From NCBI RefSeq assembly GCF_003002825.1, contig NZ_PVTE01000008.1, positions 1 to 64,000 on the forward strand: a stretch of 64,000 nt of DNA. Direction: 5' to 3'. The notes below the pieces were generated by a model. It was not told the DNA's origin, made no database searches, and saw only the letters and a program-made list of their open reading frames with translations. Positions 15,754 to 25,994 of this stretch are shown here, piece after piece. The position numbers were made by a program, and so were the translations under genes. Origin of the DNA: Spirosoma oryzae. Its GTDB lineage: Bacteria > Bacteroidota > Bacteroidia > Cytophagales > Spirosomataceae. Position 1 is the first letter of the stretch, and every line of letters begins with the position of its first letter.

Positions 15754-16065
15754 ATGGCTGTTATTGCCTTCCGAATGAAACTCCGGCCGGGTTGTCAGGC
15801 CGAATACCAGCGTCGACATGCTGAGATCTGGCCTGAACTACTGACTCTTCTGAGCGACAGCGGCATCAGCGACTACCGCATTTTTCTGGACGAACCGACC
15901 GACATGCTGTTTGCCGTTCAGTCCGTTGCGGGCGAATCATCACAAGCGTTGGGACAAACCGAGATCGTACAACGCTGGTGGGCCTACATGGCTGATCTAA
16001 TGGATGTCAACGCCGACAACTCGCCCGTCAGTGTGCCGCTACGCGAGGTCTTCCACATGTCCTGA
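15754..16065 (+). CDS. rhaM: L-rhamnose mutarotase
   Basis: The protein has 103 residues, the standard length. It carries the family pattern EYQRRHAEIWPEL near the N-terminus (catalytic His), YRIFLDEPTDMLFAV in the middle, and QRWWAYMADLMDVNADNSPV and LREVFHM at the end. It interconverts the alpha and beta anomers of L-rhamnose in the cytoplasm, which speeds entry into the rhamnose pathway. No other rhamnose genes (isomerase, kinase, aldolase) are in the window, so it is separate from its pathway here. The next gene, an acyl-CoA ligase, is 82 bases downstream on the same strand and functionally unrelated. Confidence 0.9.
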   Translation: MAVIAFRMKLRPGCQAEYQRRHAEIWPELLTLLSDSGISDYRIFLDEPTDMLFAVQSVAGESSQALGQTEIVQRWWAYMADLMDVNADNSPVSVPLREVFHMS

Positions 16066-16147
16066 CACGGCTTTTCTTTTTACGGCCTTTTTGCCTTTCA
16101 AACGGGCAATCTTATCTTCGAATTCTTACATCTGAATTACTACTTCG

Positions 16148-17824
16148 ATGATTACCACCAAACTAATCCCCCGTACACCCGAAGCTGTCGAACCACCTCT
16201 GTTAATCAAAACCTTACTGGCACAGTCGCTTCGCTACGAACCACACCGCGAAATTGTGTACCGCGATCTGTTCCGCATGAACTACGTCGAATTCAACAAG
16301 CGGGTCCGGCGTCTGGCAAACTTACTGACCAAGCTGGGCGTAAAACCCGGCGATACGGTAGCCGTACTGGATTGGGATAGTCATCGGTATCTGGAATGCT
16401 TTTTTGGCGTGACGAGCATGGGGGCGGTGTTGCACACTGTCAATGTCCGGTTATCACCCGCGCAGATTCTGTACACAATGAATCACGCGCAGGATAAGGT
16501 TGTACTAATCCACGAAGATTTCCTGCCCATTCTGACCGCGATCAACGAGCAGCTGACAACGGTTGAAACGTATGTCATTCTGTCCGACAACGTCTACACG
16601 AACCTGAACGCAACCGCTCAACTCCCCGCCGGGTTCAGTTGTGAATACGAAGCGGGACTGCGAACTGAGTCTGACGAGTACGACTTCCCGGATTTTGACG
16701 AAAACACTTGGGCGACAACGTTCTACACGACAGGCACGACGGGGAACCCCAAAGGGGTGTATTTCTCGCACCGGCAACTATTTATGCACACCATGGGGTT
16801 GAGCACGTTCGTCTGCGGGTATCAGGCGGTGCCGTTCACCTCCGTTGCGGACGTGTACATGCCCATTACACCCATGTTTCATGTGCATGCCTGGGGCTTT
16901 CCCTTTCTGGCCACGATGCTGTCGGCCAAGCAGGTGTATCCCGGCCGGTATGAGCCGGAAATATTGCTGAAATTGCTCCTGACAGAAGGCGTTACGTTGT
17001 CACATTGTGTACCAACTATACTGACGATGCTGGTAAACAGCCCGGTTGCGAAGCAAGTCGACCTGTCGCGCTGGAAAGTAATCGTCGGCGGCTCTGCGTT
17101 GACCAAAGGGTTAGCCAAAGCCGCACTCGACCTGGGCATACAGGTATATCAGGGCTACGGCATGTCGGAAACAGCGCCGATCATGACGCTCACGCAACTC
17201 AACGACAGCGAACGTCCGCTACCCATCGATGAACAGGTTGACTACCGGACACGGACAGGCCGGGTAGCCCCTTTTGTCGACATTCGGTTAATGGACGACG
17301 ACGGCAATTTTGTTCCTCACGATGGTCACTCGCTGGGTGAAGTGGTAACGCGGGGCTACTGGATGACGCAGGGCTATTACGAAGACCCCGAACGAAGCAA
17401 AGACCTGTGGAAAGGTGGTTGGCTACACACGGGCGACGTGGCCAGCATGACACCCGATTATTGGCTCCTGATCGCAGACCGAACCAAAGACGTAATCAAG
17501 ACCGGGGGCGAATGGGTATCGTCGCTCGATATCGAAAACCTGATTTCCCAGCTTGACGGTGTCGGCGAAGTGGCCGTTGTAGGTCTACCCGATGAACGCT
17601 GGGGTGAACGCCCGAATGCCCTGATTGTACAGAAGCCGGGCTTCGACTTAACCACCGATGGTATTCGGCAAACGTTGCATGAGCGTATCGAGTCAGGTCA
17701 TCTCAACAAGTGGTATCTACCCGATCATATTCTTTTTGTAACCGAAATACCTAAAACCAGCGTTGGTAAGATTGACAAAAAACGAATCAGGTCGGAAATG
17801 AAAGACCAGATTCTTAGCGCCTGA
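16148..17824 (+). CDS. Fatty acyl-CoA ligase, AMP-binding family (AlkK-like)
   Basis: The protein has 558 residues. The P-loop motif YTTGTTGNPKG lies at 193-203, the A5 motif YGMSE at 337-341, and the hinge and ATP contacts are in GGWLHTGDVASM and RTKDVIKTGGEWVS. The C-terminal catalytic lysine is in TSVGKIDKK. The GGEW.S signature fits medium- to long-chain fatty acyl-CoA ligases of the AlkK type. The enzyme activates fatty acids to acyl-CoA via an acyl-adenylate, probably at the cytoplasmic membrane face. The phosphodiesterase gene begins 10 bases after the stop, so the two are cotranscribed. Confidence 0.9.
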   Translation: MITTKLIPRTPEAVEPPLLIKTLLAQSLRYEPHREIVYRDLFRMNYVEFNKRVRRLANLLTKLGVKPGDTVAVLDWDSHRYLECFFGVTSMGAVLHTVNVRLSPAQILYTMNHAQDKVVLIHEDFLPILTAINEQLTTVETYVILSDNVYTNLNATAQLPAGFSCEYEAGLRTESDEYDFPDFDENTWATTFYTTGTTGNPKGVYFSHRQLFMHTMGLSTFVCGYQAVPFTSVADVYMPITPMFHVHAWGFPFLATMLSAKQVYPGRYEPEILLKLLLTEGVTLSHCVPTILTMLVNSPVAKQVDLSRWKVIVGGSALTKGLAKAALDLGIQVYQGYGMSETAPIMTLTQLNDSERPLPIDEQVDYRTRTGRVAPFVDIRLMDDDGNFVPHDGHSLGEVVTRGYWMTQGYYEDPERSKDLWKGGWLHTGDVASMTPDYWLLIADRTKDVIKTGGEWVSSLDIENLISQLDGVGEVAVVGLPDERWGERPNALIVQKPGFDLTTDGIRQTLHERIESGHLNKWYLPDHILFVTEIPKTSVGKIDKKRIRSEMKDQILSA

Positions 17825-17834
17825 TAATATTGTT

Positions 17835-18326
17835 ATGACTCGCATCGGTCTGCTTTCAGATACCCATTCTTACCTTGACGACCAGCTTTTCCGGTACTTC
17901 GATACCTGCGATGAGATCTGGCACGCCGGTGATGTAGGGGACCAGAACGTACTGACGCAACTGCGTGCATTTAAACCATTACGAGTCGTATGCGGTAACA
18001 TTGACCACGAGGACGATTTAATGCCATCGCACCTGCGCTTCACACTCGAAGGGCTCGACATCTGGATGACGCATATCGCCGGTGCTCCGCCCCGATACAA
18101 CCCGATTATCCGGCCGAATCTGAAGCTGAATCCGCCGAACATACTGGTGTGCGGTCATTCGCATATTCTCAAAGTCGTCCGCGACCCGACCATGCAGAAT
18201 ATGCTGTTTGTCAACCCCGGCGCGGCTGGCAAAACGGGGTTTCATATTGTTCGAACGGCCGTCCGGTTTACGCTGAACGAGCAGAAAACGCAGGACATGC
18301 AAGTGATCGAGTTGGGTAAGCGATAG
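17835..18326 (+). CDS. YfcE/MJ0936-type metallophosphoesterase
   Basis: The protein has 163 residues. Metal-binding motifs are in order: LLSDTHSYL (D, H), WHAGDVGD (D), VCGNIDHE (N) and CGHSHI (H..H), the set for small calcineurin-like phosphodiesterases. Homologues hydrolyse phosphodiesters such as bis-pNPP in vitro; physiological substrates are mostly unknown. The gene starts 10 bases after the acyl-CoA ligase and is closed by a strong bidirectional terminator shared with the convergent ftsH gene. Confidence 0.88.
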   Translation: MTRIGLLSDTHSYLDDQLFRYFDTCDEIWHAGDVGDQNVLTQLRAFKPLRVVCGNIDHEDDLMPSHLRFTLEGLDIWMTHIAGAPPRYNPIIRPNLKLNPPNILVCGHSHILKVVRDPTMQNMLFVNPGAAGKTGFHIVRTAVRFTLNEQKTQDMQVIELGKR

Positions 18327-18344
18327 GCCAAACCGATCTAAAAC

Positions 18345-18378
18345 AAGAAGGCCCCGCTACAGTAGCGGGGCCTTCTTT
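18345..18378. terminator. Bidirectional terminator between the phosphodiesterase gene and ftsH
   Basis: The 16-base arms AAGAAGGCCCCGCTAC ... GTAGCGGGGCCTTCTT lie between two convergent genes, with A- and T-rich flanks. Confidence 0.9.
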
Positions 18379-18396
18379 TGTTGTTAACTAATCTAC

Positions 18397-20433
18397 CTAG
18401 ATAGGCAGTGTCGTTTCCTGTGGCTCGGTTTCTTCAGGTTTGGCTTCCTTACCAATTTCCTCTTTCACCTCTTCAGCAACACCGCGATTCTTGTAAGCCT
18501 GATACACTGTTTCGCGCTCGAACGGACGCTTACCGATCAGCCGAACCAGGTCGTTCTGGTACAGAATCTCTTTCGACAACAGTTCTTTAGCGATAATTTC
18601 CAGTGCTTCGCGCTTGTCGGTCAGCATGTCTTTCGTGCGGGTATAGGCGATGTCCACAATCTTGCGAACTTCTTCGTCAATATGCTTGGCCGTCTCTTCC
18701 GAGTAAGGCTTGTTGAACGCGTAGTCAGATTGCTTCGAATCGTAGAACGAGACGTTACCGATTTTGTCGTTCATGCCATACATGGTGACCATGCTATACG
18801 CCAGCTTTGTAATCCGCTCCAGATCACTCAGCGCACCCGTCGATACTTTACCAAAGATCAGATCTTCAGCCGCCCGACCACCCAGCGCCATGCACATTTC
18901 GTCCATAAGCTGCTCGGTGCGATACAGGTATTGTTCGCGGGGCAGATACTGGGCATACCCAAGAGCGGCAACACCACGTGGTACAATCGTAACTTTCACG
19001 AGCGGATCAGCGAACTCAAGGAACCAGCCTGTAACGGCGTGACCCGCTTCGTGGTAGGCAACGATTTCTTTCTCTTCCGGCGAAATGATCTTGTTTTTCT
19101 TCTCCAGACCACCGATAACCCGGTCCATAGCGTCCTGAAAATCATCCATACCGACAGACTCTTTGTCGCTACGGGCAGCAATCAGCGCAGCTTCGTTACA
19201 AACGTTGGCAATTTCAGCGCCGGCAAAACCCGGTGTCTGTGCCGCCAGTTCTTTCGGATCGACATCGGCAGCCAGTGTGATTGGTTTCAGGTGTACCCGG
19301 AAGATCGCTTCCCGGCCGATGATGTCCGGCTTATCGATGCTGATCTGACGGTCGAAACGGCCCGGACGTTGCAACGCAGAGTCAAGTACATCGGGACGGT
19401 TGGTAGCCGCCAGGATAATGATCCCGGAGTCTGTTGCAAAACCATCCATCTCTACCAGCAGTGAGTTCAGCGTGTTCTCCCGTTCGTCATTGGCACCCGG
19501 CATAGCACCACGTCCCCGCGACCGGCCAACGGCGTCGATTTCGTCAATGAAGATGATACAGGGAGCTTTCTCCTTCGCCTGCTTAAACAGGTCACGAACA
19601 CGAGCCGCACCTACCCCGACAAACATTTCAACGAAGTCCGATCCCGACAACGAGAAGAAGGGCACTCCTGCTTCACCCGCAACGGCTTTCGCCAGCAGGG
19701 TTTTACCGGTGCCCGGGGGGCCAATTAGCAAAGCACCTTTCGGAATTTTCGCGCCAAGCTTGGTAAACTTGGTTGGATTCTTCAGGTAGTCGACAATTTC
19801 CTTGATTTCCTCTTTGGCTTCGTCCAGACCGGCAACGTCATTAAACGTTATTCGTACTTTATTTTCAGCGTCGAACAGAGCCGCTTTCGACTTGCCGATG
19901 TTGAAAATCTGGCCACCAGGGCCACCAGCACCCGACATCCGGCCGAGCAGGAAGTACATGGCGAGGATCATCACAATCAGGAAACCCCAGGTGCTTATCA
20001 TACTGCCTATGTCGTTTCGACTCTCGAACTTGAGATCAACCTTCTCGTTATCCGCGACTCCCTGTTGCAACTGATCGAGGTCTTTCTTGAACGACTCGGC
20101 CGAGGCAATCTGGAATTGAAAGTGTGGACCATGGTTGGTGCCGAAATACGGCTTATCGGCAAACATGTTCCGGTATTTCGGGCTTTGAGCAGCCTGCTGC
20201 GTCAGCGATACTTCAGCGATGCGGTCATTGACCACGATCACGTCCGCCACCTCTTTGTCCTTGACCATGCGTTCAAACCGCTTCTGCGATATTTCGCGCA
20301 CGGCCGAACTCTTGTTAAAAAATGTGATACCCAGTATCGCGGCAATCAGCAGAGCGACGATCCAGCCCTGAAAATTGGGCTTACGACTTCCTCCGCGTGG
20401 CATCATTGGATTTTTATTGTTGTTTTCTGACAT
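18397..20433 (-). CDS. ftsH: ATP-dependent zinc metalloprotease FtsH
   Basis: The protein has 678 residues. There are membrane helices at about 24-40 and 148-164 with an external domain between. The AAA module has Walker A GPPGTGKT (238-245), Walker B FIDEID (295-300) and an arginine-finger region RPGRFDRQ (357-363). The M41 protease zinc site HEAGH is at 461-465. FtsH forms a membrane hexamer that extracts and degrades misfolded membrane proteins and regulators. The Glu/Pro-rich tail ([20 protein letters not shown]) is typical of Bacteroidetes. The rsfS gene lies 127 bases upstream on the same strand, an arrangement that fits a joint operon. Confidence 0.97.
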   Translation of the reverse strand: MSENNNKNPMMPRGGSRKPNFQGWIVALLIAAILGITFFNKSSAVREISQKRFERMVKDKEVADVIVVNDRIAEVSLTQQAAQSPKYRNMFADKPYFGTNHGPHFQFQIASAESFKKDLDQLQQGVADNEKVDLKFESRNDIGSMISTWGFLIVMILAMYFLLGRMSGAGGPGGQIFNIGKSKAALFDAENKVRITFNDVAGLDEAKEEIKEIVDYLKNPTKFTKLGAKIPKGALLIGPPGTGKTLLAKAVAGEAGVPFFSLSGSDFVEMFVGVGAARVRDLFKQAKEKAPCIIFIDEIDAVGRSRGRGAMPGANDERENTLNSLLVEMDGFATDSGIIILAATNRPDVLDSALQRPGRFDRQISIDKPDIIGREAIFRVHLKPITLAADVDPKELAAQTPGFAGAEIANVCNEAALIAARSDKESVGMDDFQDAMDRVIGGLEKKNKIISPEEKEIVAYHEAGHAVTGWFLEFADPLVKVTIVPRGVAALGYAQYLPREQYLYRTEQLMDEMCMALGGRAAEDLIFGKVSTGALSDLERITKLAYSMVTMYGMNDKIGNVSFYDSKQSDYAFNKPYSEETAKHIDEEVRKIVDIAYTRTKDMLTDKREALEIIAKELLSKEILYQNDLVRLIGKRPFERETVYQAYKNRGVAEEVKEEIGKEAKPEETEPQETTLPI

Positions 20434-20560
20434 TTCCTCAGGCTGTACGAACGGATTTTAAAAGTAACACCGCCTACGCGGTTAATGTTTCCCGGTTAAA
20501 CAGGTTGGGACAAACGGTCTGTCGTACCCACGATCGGCTGAAAACAACGCTGGTTCGCCG

Positions 20561-20953
20561 TCAGGCAGCAACGGGCGTATCTTCGGTAATATGCTGAATT
20601 TCAGCGTCACCCCACAGCTGTTCGAGGTCGTAGAACTCTCGTCGGTCTTTTTTGAAAACGTGGGCTACCACATCTACATAGTCAAGCAAAATCCACTCGC
20701 GGTTCAGTTTCCCTTCCTTATGCCAGGGGTCCTGCTTGCTCAGTTTATACACCTCTTCTTCGATAGAAGTTGAGATAGCGTCGATCTGTGTGTCAGAACC
20801 ACCCGAACACAGTATGAAATAATCACAGATAGCGTTTTTAACCTTGCGCAGGTCCATTACCACAATATCCTGCGCTTTCTTTTCCTGCATACCGCGTACG
20901 ACAAAATCGCGCATCTGCTCAGGGGTGAATGTACTTTTAGGCGTACTTATCAT
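20561..20953 (-). CDS. rsfS: Ribosomal silencing factor RsfS
   Basis: The protein has 130 residues. It shows the RsfS/Iojap core: KKAQDIVVMDLRKV, then CDYFILCSGGSDTQIDAIS, then DPWHKEGKLNREWILLDYVD and VVAHVFKKDRREFYDLEQLW. RsfS binds ribosomal protein L14 on the large subunit and blocks subunit joining when nutrients are short. The gene precedes ftsH on the same strand and is divergent from birA, with 113 bases between the two start codons. This neighbourhood is common in Bacteroidetes as far as I recall. Confidence 0.95.
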   Translation of the reverse strand: MISTPKSTFTPEQMRDFVVRGMQEKKAQDIVVMDLRKVKNAICDYFILCSGGSDTQIDAISTSIEEEVYKLSKQDPWHKEGKLNREWILLDYVDVVAHVFKKDRREFYDLEQLWGDAEIQHITEDTPVAA

Positions 20954-21066
20954 GCTTTCGGTTTAACATTGCAAATCGGGCCATTCAGCGGGTGTAGTAC
21001 CGATAGACTCAAAACAAGTCTGCCACACCATGGTTCGGCCCTTCCTTTCTAAATCTAAACAAAGTT

Positions 21067-21843
21067 TTGTACAAAATCTATCCCAAAACTTTTTTCGTCG
21101 GGCAAATAGTCCAATACCTGCCAAGCTGTCAGTCTACCAACGATGAAGCCGCCACTTTGATTGCCCAGTCGGACCCGGCAGAGGGAACGCTGGTTGTAAC
21201 CGATCAGCAAACCGCCGGCCGGGGGCAGCGGGGTAACCATTGGGAAGCACAGTCGGGGCAAAACCTGACCTGCTCGTTGATTCTGTATCCGACGTTTCTG
21301 CGAGCAACCGAACAGTTCTGGCTCAATATGGCCATTTCGCTCGGCATTCACGACACCTTACACCCGCTGCTCGGCGATCAGGCAACAGCGCTTCGGGTGA
21401 AATGGCCGAACGATGTGTACGTGGGGAATCAGAAGATGGGGGGCATCTTGATCGAGAACAGTTTGCAGGGATATCAGCTTGCGACCTCGATCATCGGGAT
21501 GGGACTCAACATTAATCAGACGCAGTTCACCTATTCCACCGCTACGTCTTTGCAACAGCAGGCCCCCCTCCCCGACGGTTACGACCTGCCGGGTTTCCTC
21601 GGCAAACTCTGCGAAAGCATAGAAGCCCGCTATCTGCAACTTCGATCCGGTCAGCGCGAAGCCTTACGGATCGCTTATCTCCAGCTGCTATATCGCTACC
21701 AGGAAGAAGCCCTGTACGAAGCCGAGGGCAGACGCTTTCGGGGCATCATTACCGACGTCGATGAAACCGGCCGACTGGTCATCGTTGAGAACGGCCGTCA
21801 GCGCGTGTTCGCGTTTAAAGAAGTAAGCTTTATAATCGAATGA
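21067..21843 (+). CDS. birA: Biotin--[acetyl-CoA-carboxylase] ligase
   Basis: The protein has 258 residues and starts at TTG 21067 (MYKIYPKTFFVGQ); no ATG occurs in the conserved N-terminal part, so a non-ATG start is required. The biotin-binding loop TAGRGQRGNHWEA matches GRGRxG, followed by KWPNDVYVGNQKMGGILIE, the catalytic lysine region. There is no N-terminal DNA-binding domain, so this is the monofunctional class. It attaches biotin to carboxylase carrier protein through biotinyl-AMP. A mirrored inverted repeat directly follows the stop codon. Confidence 0.93.
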   Translation: MYKIYPKTFFVGQIVQYLPSCQSTNDEAATLIAQSDPAEGTLVVTDQQTAGRGQRGNHWEAQSGQNLTCSLILYPTFLRATEQFWLNMAISLGIHDTLHPLLGDQATALRVKWPNDVYVGNQKMGGILIENSLQGYQLATSIIGMGLNINQTQFTYSTATSLQQQAPLPDGYDLPGFLGKLCESIEARYLQLRSGQREALRIAYLQLLYRYQEEALYEAEGRRFRGIITDVDETGRLVIVENGRQRVFAFKEVSFIIE

Positions 21844-21930
21844 TTGAGTGATTGAGTGACGGAATGATTGAATAGAAATGCTTGCGCCAACTTATTCAAT
21901 CATTCCATCATTCATTCACTCAATCATTCA
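21841..21930. repeat. Mirrored inverted repeat built from GATTGA/AATGATTGA words
   Basis: The left arm (21841-21874) and right arm (21893-21930) are near reverse complements made of short repeating words (TGATTGAGTGATTGAGTGAC / complement), with a small indel. The repeat overlaps the birA stop codon and separates birA from the convergent phosphatase gene. Confidence 0.8.
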
Positions 21931-21955
21931 ACCACCGCACGGGCGGCCCCGTCAA

Positions 21956-23632
21956 TCATTTTAAAATAGCTTCTTCCAGGGGGGTGCCTATGTTTCCGCT
22001 TGGCTCCAGCACGTTCAGGATGGCGGTTACCGTTGGGGCGATGTCGTGAATATGGGTCCGACGGAAGGTGTGGCCGGGTTTGACACCCCAACCGTAAATC
22101 AGGAAGGGAACGTGCGTGTCATACGCGTAGGTTGTGCCGTGCGTCGTTCCCCGGTTGCGGCCTTCGATCCAGCCCGGCTGCTGCAACACGTAAAAATCAC
22201 CGCTACGATTTGGGTAATACACGTTGCGGAACATGTTCAGTTGAATCTCCGGCAGAGCTTCCGCACCCAGGTTGTGCAGGTTGATTACGTTGGCAATGCC
22301 TTTGATTTTAAGCAGCGCCGGCTGGAGCAGTTCGTACACCTGCTGCATCGGAATTTTCTTCTCGGCCAGCAACGTCTGATTCAGATAAACCTGCTGATTC
22401 AAATACGTGATCATCCATTTGCCGGGTCCGTATGCTTTTTCCAGCGTTTCGCGGATCGTCGTCGCGATTTCTCCGCCACCGCGTACACCGTTTGGAATCC
22501 GGTATTCTTCCAGGAAGCCCGGTACGTCGGCGGCACCGTGGTCAGCCGATAAGAAGGCCGTCCAGCTACCCGCTCCAAGCGATGCGTCGAGTTCGCCGAA
22601 CAACTCGGCCAACTGCTTGTCAAGCCGGATGTAGTTGTCTTCGGTCTCGATAGCGTGCGTACCAAAGGCGTGGCCAATATAGTCAGGCGACGAAAAGCTG
22701 ACGCACAGCATATCCGTTACATCGTGCTTCCCGAGCTGCTCGCCTTTCAACGCAGCAAGCGCAAATTGTTTCGTCAGTTCATCGCCGAAGGGACTGGTCC
22801 GCAAGCCTTCATATTTCGGACTACCCGTCTGTACCACAAATTCGTGCGGAAACACCGACTTTGTCTCGCCCGCCATCAGACTCTCGTAAGGCTTGTCGTC
22901 GATGGTACTTTCCGTGTAGCGCGCCAGCGGTAGCAGCATTTCCCACTTTTTCTGAATGTATTGCTCGGCCAGTTTCCGGTCGTTGAACGCCTGCACCCAC
23001 TGCGGCAGCTGCGGTCCGTAGAACGTGCTGGAAATGAAGTTGCCATCTTTCGAGTCGAACCAGAACGCGCCATTCGCGGCATGACCGGCGGGTAGAATGG
23101 CCCCCCGATCCTTGAGCGCAACACCAACTACTTTGGCACGACCGTCGGTCGCCAGTTTCAACTGATCGCCGATGGTCGTTACAAGCATATTGCGGGGCGA
23201 CATCTTACCGGCTGACCCGTTATTTCCAACCGTGCTAACGGTCGTGTCTTCCGCGCAGTACATCAGCCGACCAGCATTGCGCTCGTAGAAATCGTTGCCG
23301 ACAATTCCGTTCAACGCGGGTGCTGAGCCGGTATAAATTGCCGTATGCCCTGGTCCGGTGTAGGTTGCGGCATAGTGGTAATGGTTGTTACGGGCATTGA
23401 AGCCTTCGTCCATCAACCGGCGAAAACCGCCTTTGCCAAACTGATTGTAGTACCGCGATAGGTAATCGTACCGCATCTGATCGATTACGATACCGACGAC
23501 TAGTTTGGGTTTGTTCAGGGCCGGCACGGCCGCTGAGGTAGCGTTCTGCCGCTGAGAAGCCGCTTTTTTAGTCTGGGCGAGGGAAGGAACGGCCAGTACT
23601 GCCGTCAGAAGAAGAGACGTGAGTAAACGCAT
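21956..23632 (-). CDS. PafA-like periplasmic alkaline phosphatase
   Basis: The protein has 558 residues with a signal peptide (MRLLTSLLLTAVLAVPSLAQ). It belongs to the alkaline phosphatase superfamily: Asp51 in VIDQMRYDYL, nucleophile Thr92 in TYTGPGH, Asn113 in GIVGNDFYE, Lys174 and Arg176 in ALKDRG, and metal-site residues in FSSPDYIGHAFG and SADHGA. Spacing between Thr92 and Asn113 equals that of the characterised PafA (T79/N100), and the K-x-R pair matches its phosphomonoesterase signature. It should release phosphate from phosphomonoesters in the periplasm. It is a single gene with no Pho-type operator that I can see. Confidence 0.88.
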   Translation of the reverse strand: MRLLTSLLLTAVLAVPSLAQTKKAASQRQNATSAAVPALNKPKLVVGIVIDQMRYDYLSRYYNQFGKGGFRRLMDEGFNARNNHYHYAATYTGPGHTAIYTGSAPALNGIVGNDFYERNAGRLMYCAEDTTVSTVGNNGSAGKMSPRNMLVTTIGDQLKLATDGRAKVVGVALKDRGAILPAGHAANGAFWFDSKDGNFISSTFYGPQLPQWVQAFNDRKLAEQYIQKKWEMLLPLARYTESTIDDKPYESLMAGETKSVFPHEFVVQTGSPKYEGLRTSPFGDELTKQFALAALKGEQLGKHDVTDMLCVSFSSPDYIGHAFGTHAIETEDNYIRLDKQLAELFGELDASLGAGSWTAFLSADHGAADVPGFLEEYRIPNGVRGGGEIATTIRETLEKAYGPGKWMITYLNQQVYLNQTLLAEKKIPMQQVYELLQPALLKIKGIANVINLHNLGAEALPEIQLNMFRNVYYPNRSGDFYVLQQPGWIEGRNRGTTHGTTYAYDTHVPFLIYGWGVKPGHTFRRTHIHDIAPTVTAILNVLEPSGNIGTPLEEAILK

Positions 23633-23724
23633 ACACGCTGGTTAATGAGGTTGGGCAACAGGCGGCAAAGATACGCACACAGACATAGCCTGCGGGATGA
23701 ATCGCAATTTGTTAACGAGGACAG

Positions 23725-23812
23725 GCGGTGCGGTTTGCAGTATATAGTTTACAATTTTCGGTAGTCAGTACACACCGCTACCGTAACCCGTAAGCTGTGA
23801 ACCGAAAACCGA
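23725..23812. repeat. Degenerate repeat of the CGGTTTACAG type
   Basis: Diverged forms of the CGGTTT(G/A)CAG and TTTTCGGTAGTC words lie on the left, and complementary words (GTGAACCGAAAACCGACTAC) on the right. The arms are clearly less perfect than at other sites, so this may be an eroded member of the family. Confidence 0.45.
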
Positions 23813-24787
23813 CTACTTGCTACGGTCGATCGTGTATTGCACCAGCTGATGAAGCGACTGTCGATAGCGTGAATCCGGGAAAGCGTCGAGCAATTGCTGC
23901 GCATCGGTGACGTACCGGTTCATCGCCTGTGTCGCGTAATCGATCCCGCCGGACTGCTTCACAAACGTGATCACTTCATCGACCTTGCGTGGATTATCAC
24001 TCTCGTTTTTTACCAGATTGATGATCCGGCGACGTTCAAAAAAGCTGGCATTGTTGAGCGCATAGATCAGCGGCAACGTCATCTTTTTCTCCTTGATGTC
24101 GATACCGAGCGGCTTACCCACTTCGGCCGTGCCGTAGTCGAACAGATCGTCTTTGATCTGAAACGCAATGCCTACTTTCTCTCCGAACAGCCGTGCTTTC
24201 GCAACCTGTTCCGGTGATGAACCCACCGAGCGGGCTCCTACGGCACAACAGGCGGCAATCAATGAGGCCGTCTTCTGCCGAATGATTTCGTAATATACCG
24301 GCTCCGTAATATCGAGCCGACGGGCTTTTTCAATCTGAAGAAGTTCGCCCTCGCTAATCTCGCGAACAGCCGTCGAAACGATTTGCAGCAAATCGAAGTC
24401 GCCGTTATCGACCGATAGCAGCAATCCCCGCGACAGTAGGTAGTCGCCTACCAGGACAGCGATTTTGTTTTTCCAGAGGGCGTTGATGGAGAAGAAGCCG
24501 CGTCGGTAGTTCGAGTCATCGACAACGTCGTCGTGAACCAGCGTTGCCGTGTGGAGCAGTTCGATCAGCGAAGCTCCCCGGTAGGTGGCTTCGGCGATGG
24601 GTCCGCAAACGCCAGCCATCAGAAACACAAACATGGGCCGCAACTGCTTGCCTTTCCGCTTCACGATGTAACTCATGATGTGGTCGAGCAGTCGGACGTC
24701 GCTTTTCATTTGGTTCCGAAATTTCTGCTCGAACAAGGTCATTTCAGCAGCAATCGGAGCCTGAATATCGGCGACAGTAAGAGCCAT
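23813..24787 (-). CDS. Polyprenyl diphosphate synthase (long-chain, IspB-like)
   Basis: The protein has 324 residues. The first aspartate-rich motif is DDVVDD (86-91) after a GKQLRPMFVF isopentenyl-binding region, and the second is KDDLFD (212-217). Small residues before the first motif fit a long-chain product such as an octaprenyl- or heptaprenyl-type chain for menaquinone, but chain length is an inference. The enzyme condenses isopentenyl diphosphate onto an allylic primer in the cytoplasm. It is a single minus-strand gene, divergent from the patatin gene at 25004. Confidence 0.93.
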   Translation of the reverse strand: MALTVADIQAPIAAEMTLFEQKFRNQMKSDVRLLDHIMSYIVKRKGKQLRPMFVFLMAGVCGPIAEATYRGASLIELLHTATLVHDDVVDDSNYRRGFFSINALWKNKIAVLVGDYLLSRGLLLSVDNGDFDLLQIVSTAVREISEGELLQIEKARRLDITEPVYYEIIRQKTASLIAACCAVGARSVGSSPEQVAKARLFGEKVGIAFQIKDDLFDYGTAEVGKPLGIDIKEKKMTLPLIYALNNASFFERRRIINLVKNESDNPRKVDEVITFVKQSGGIDYATQAMNRYVTDAQQLLDAFPDSRYRQSLHQLVQYTIDRSK

Positions 24788-25003
24788 TTTTAGCGGTATA
24801 ATTCAGTACAGACGGTTTGGAAACGTGTTTACGATCCGCGACTTCGTGGAAAGTCACGGCAAGTATAACACGGAAAGTGCAGACACCGTTCTGATCCGAT
24901 GGAAATAGGCAGGGCTGGTCGGCTTGCCAACGGCTAAGTTTCTTTTGTTTATCCATCGAAAACGACCAACTTACCCTCACATCATTTAGCATCCGTTCCG
25001 GTT

Positions 25004-25990
25004 ATGATCGATAACCCCGTCCCGCCGTCACCCCGCCCCGATCAGGTCCCCCCGCCATCACGCCCGCCCGTCAAGGCCCTCGTCCTGGGGGGCGGCTCCC
25101 TGAAAGGTGCTTTTCAGGTGGGCGCGGTTATGGCGCTGTTTGAAAGCGGCTTTGTGCCCGACAAGCTATACGGTATTTCCGTGGGTTGCCTGAACGCAAC
25201 CTTTCTGGCCAATTCAGCCGCCAAGCAACAGGCGGAAACGGGTAGCGTCGACTGGGTGAAGGCGGGGAAATACCTGATCGAATTCTGGATACGCAATATC
25301 ACCAAACCCAGCGATGTGGCAGTACTGCGGTCCCGCTTCCGTATGGGCTACGACACGCTGATGAGCCGCTTCGATGGGCTGCTCGACAACACACCGATTC
25401 AGAATCTGATTCGGCAGCATGTCGACATCGACGCACTTAAAACCGGCCCTGTCAGCCTAAAAGTGGGGGCAGTCGACATCATCGACGGCGACATGCGCTA
25501 CGCGGAAGCCACCGACCCTGACTTTCTGGATTATGTGTTTGCCAGCAGCGCCCTACCGATTCTGATGCCCGCTGTTCAAATTGGGGGCGACCACCGGCAG
25601 GCCTTTCTGGATGGAGGGCTTCGCGAAGTAGCCCCGCTGCGCGTCGCTATCGAGGACGGCGCTACCGAGATTGCCTGCGTCGCCTGCCACGCGAAGCGGG
25701 TATACAACGAGAAATTTAACTACCGCAACCTGCTGAATCTGATGGATCGGGTGAAGGATATTACGGTCAATCAATTAGTCAACAACGACATTGCCTGGGC
25801 CGAACGGTTCGCCGAACGCGAACACTTTCACGGCCGTTCGCTGAACCTGACCGTCATCCGCCCGACCGAACCGCTTTATCTGAACCTGATGAAGTTTACC
25901 TCCGACGACATTGGAAAGATGATCGTACAAGGGTATCAGGCGGGCGTTGACGCACTGAAAAAGAATCCGCCCCTGCCGACAAATCCGTAG
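25004..25990 (+). CDS. Patatin-like phospholipase
   Basis: The protein has 328 residues. After a proline-rich start (PVPPSPRPDQVPPPSRPP), the patatin domain shows the oxyanion motif GGGSLKGAF (29-37), nucleophile Ser59 in GISVG (57-61) and catalytic Asp203 in DGG (203-205). No signal peptide or barrel is present, so this is a cytoplasmic or peripheral acyl hydrolase of lipids rather than a T5 secreted form. The C-terminus is a short helical extension. It converges with the MBL gene that ends at 25995, with 4 bases between. Confidence 0.88.
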   Translation: MIDNPVPPSPRPDQVPPPSRPPVKALVLGGGSLKGAFQVGAVMALFESGFVPDKLYGISVGCLNATFLANSAAKQQAETGSVDWVKAGKYLIEFWIRNITKPSDVAVLRSRFRMGYDTLMSRFDGLLDNTPIQNLIRQHVDIDALKTGPVSLKVGAVDIIDGDMRYAEATDPDFLDYVFASSALPILMPAVQIGGDHRQAFLDGGLREVAPLRVAIEDGATEIACVACHAKRVYNEKFNYRNLLNLMDRVKDITVNQLVNNDIAWAERFAEREHFHGRSLNLTVIRPTEPLYLNLMKFTSDDIGKMIVQGYQAGVDALKKNPPLPTNP

Positions 25991-25994
25991 CGTA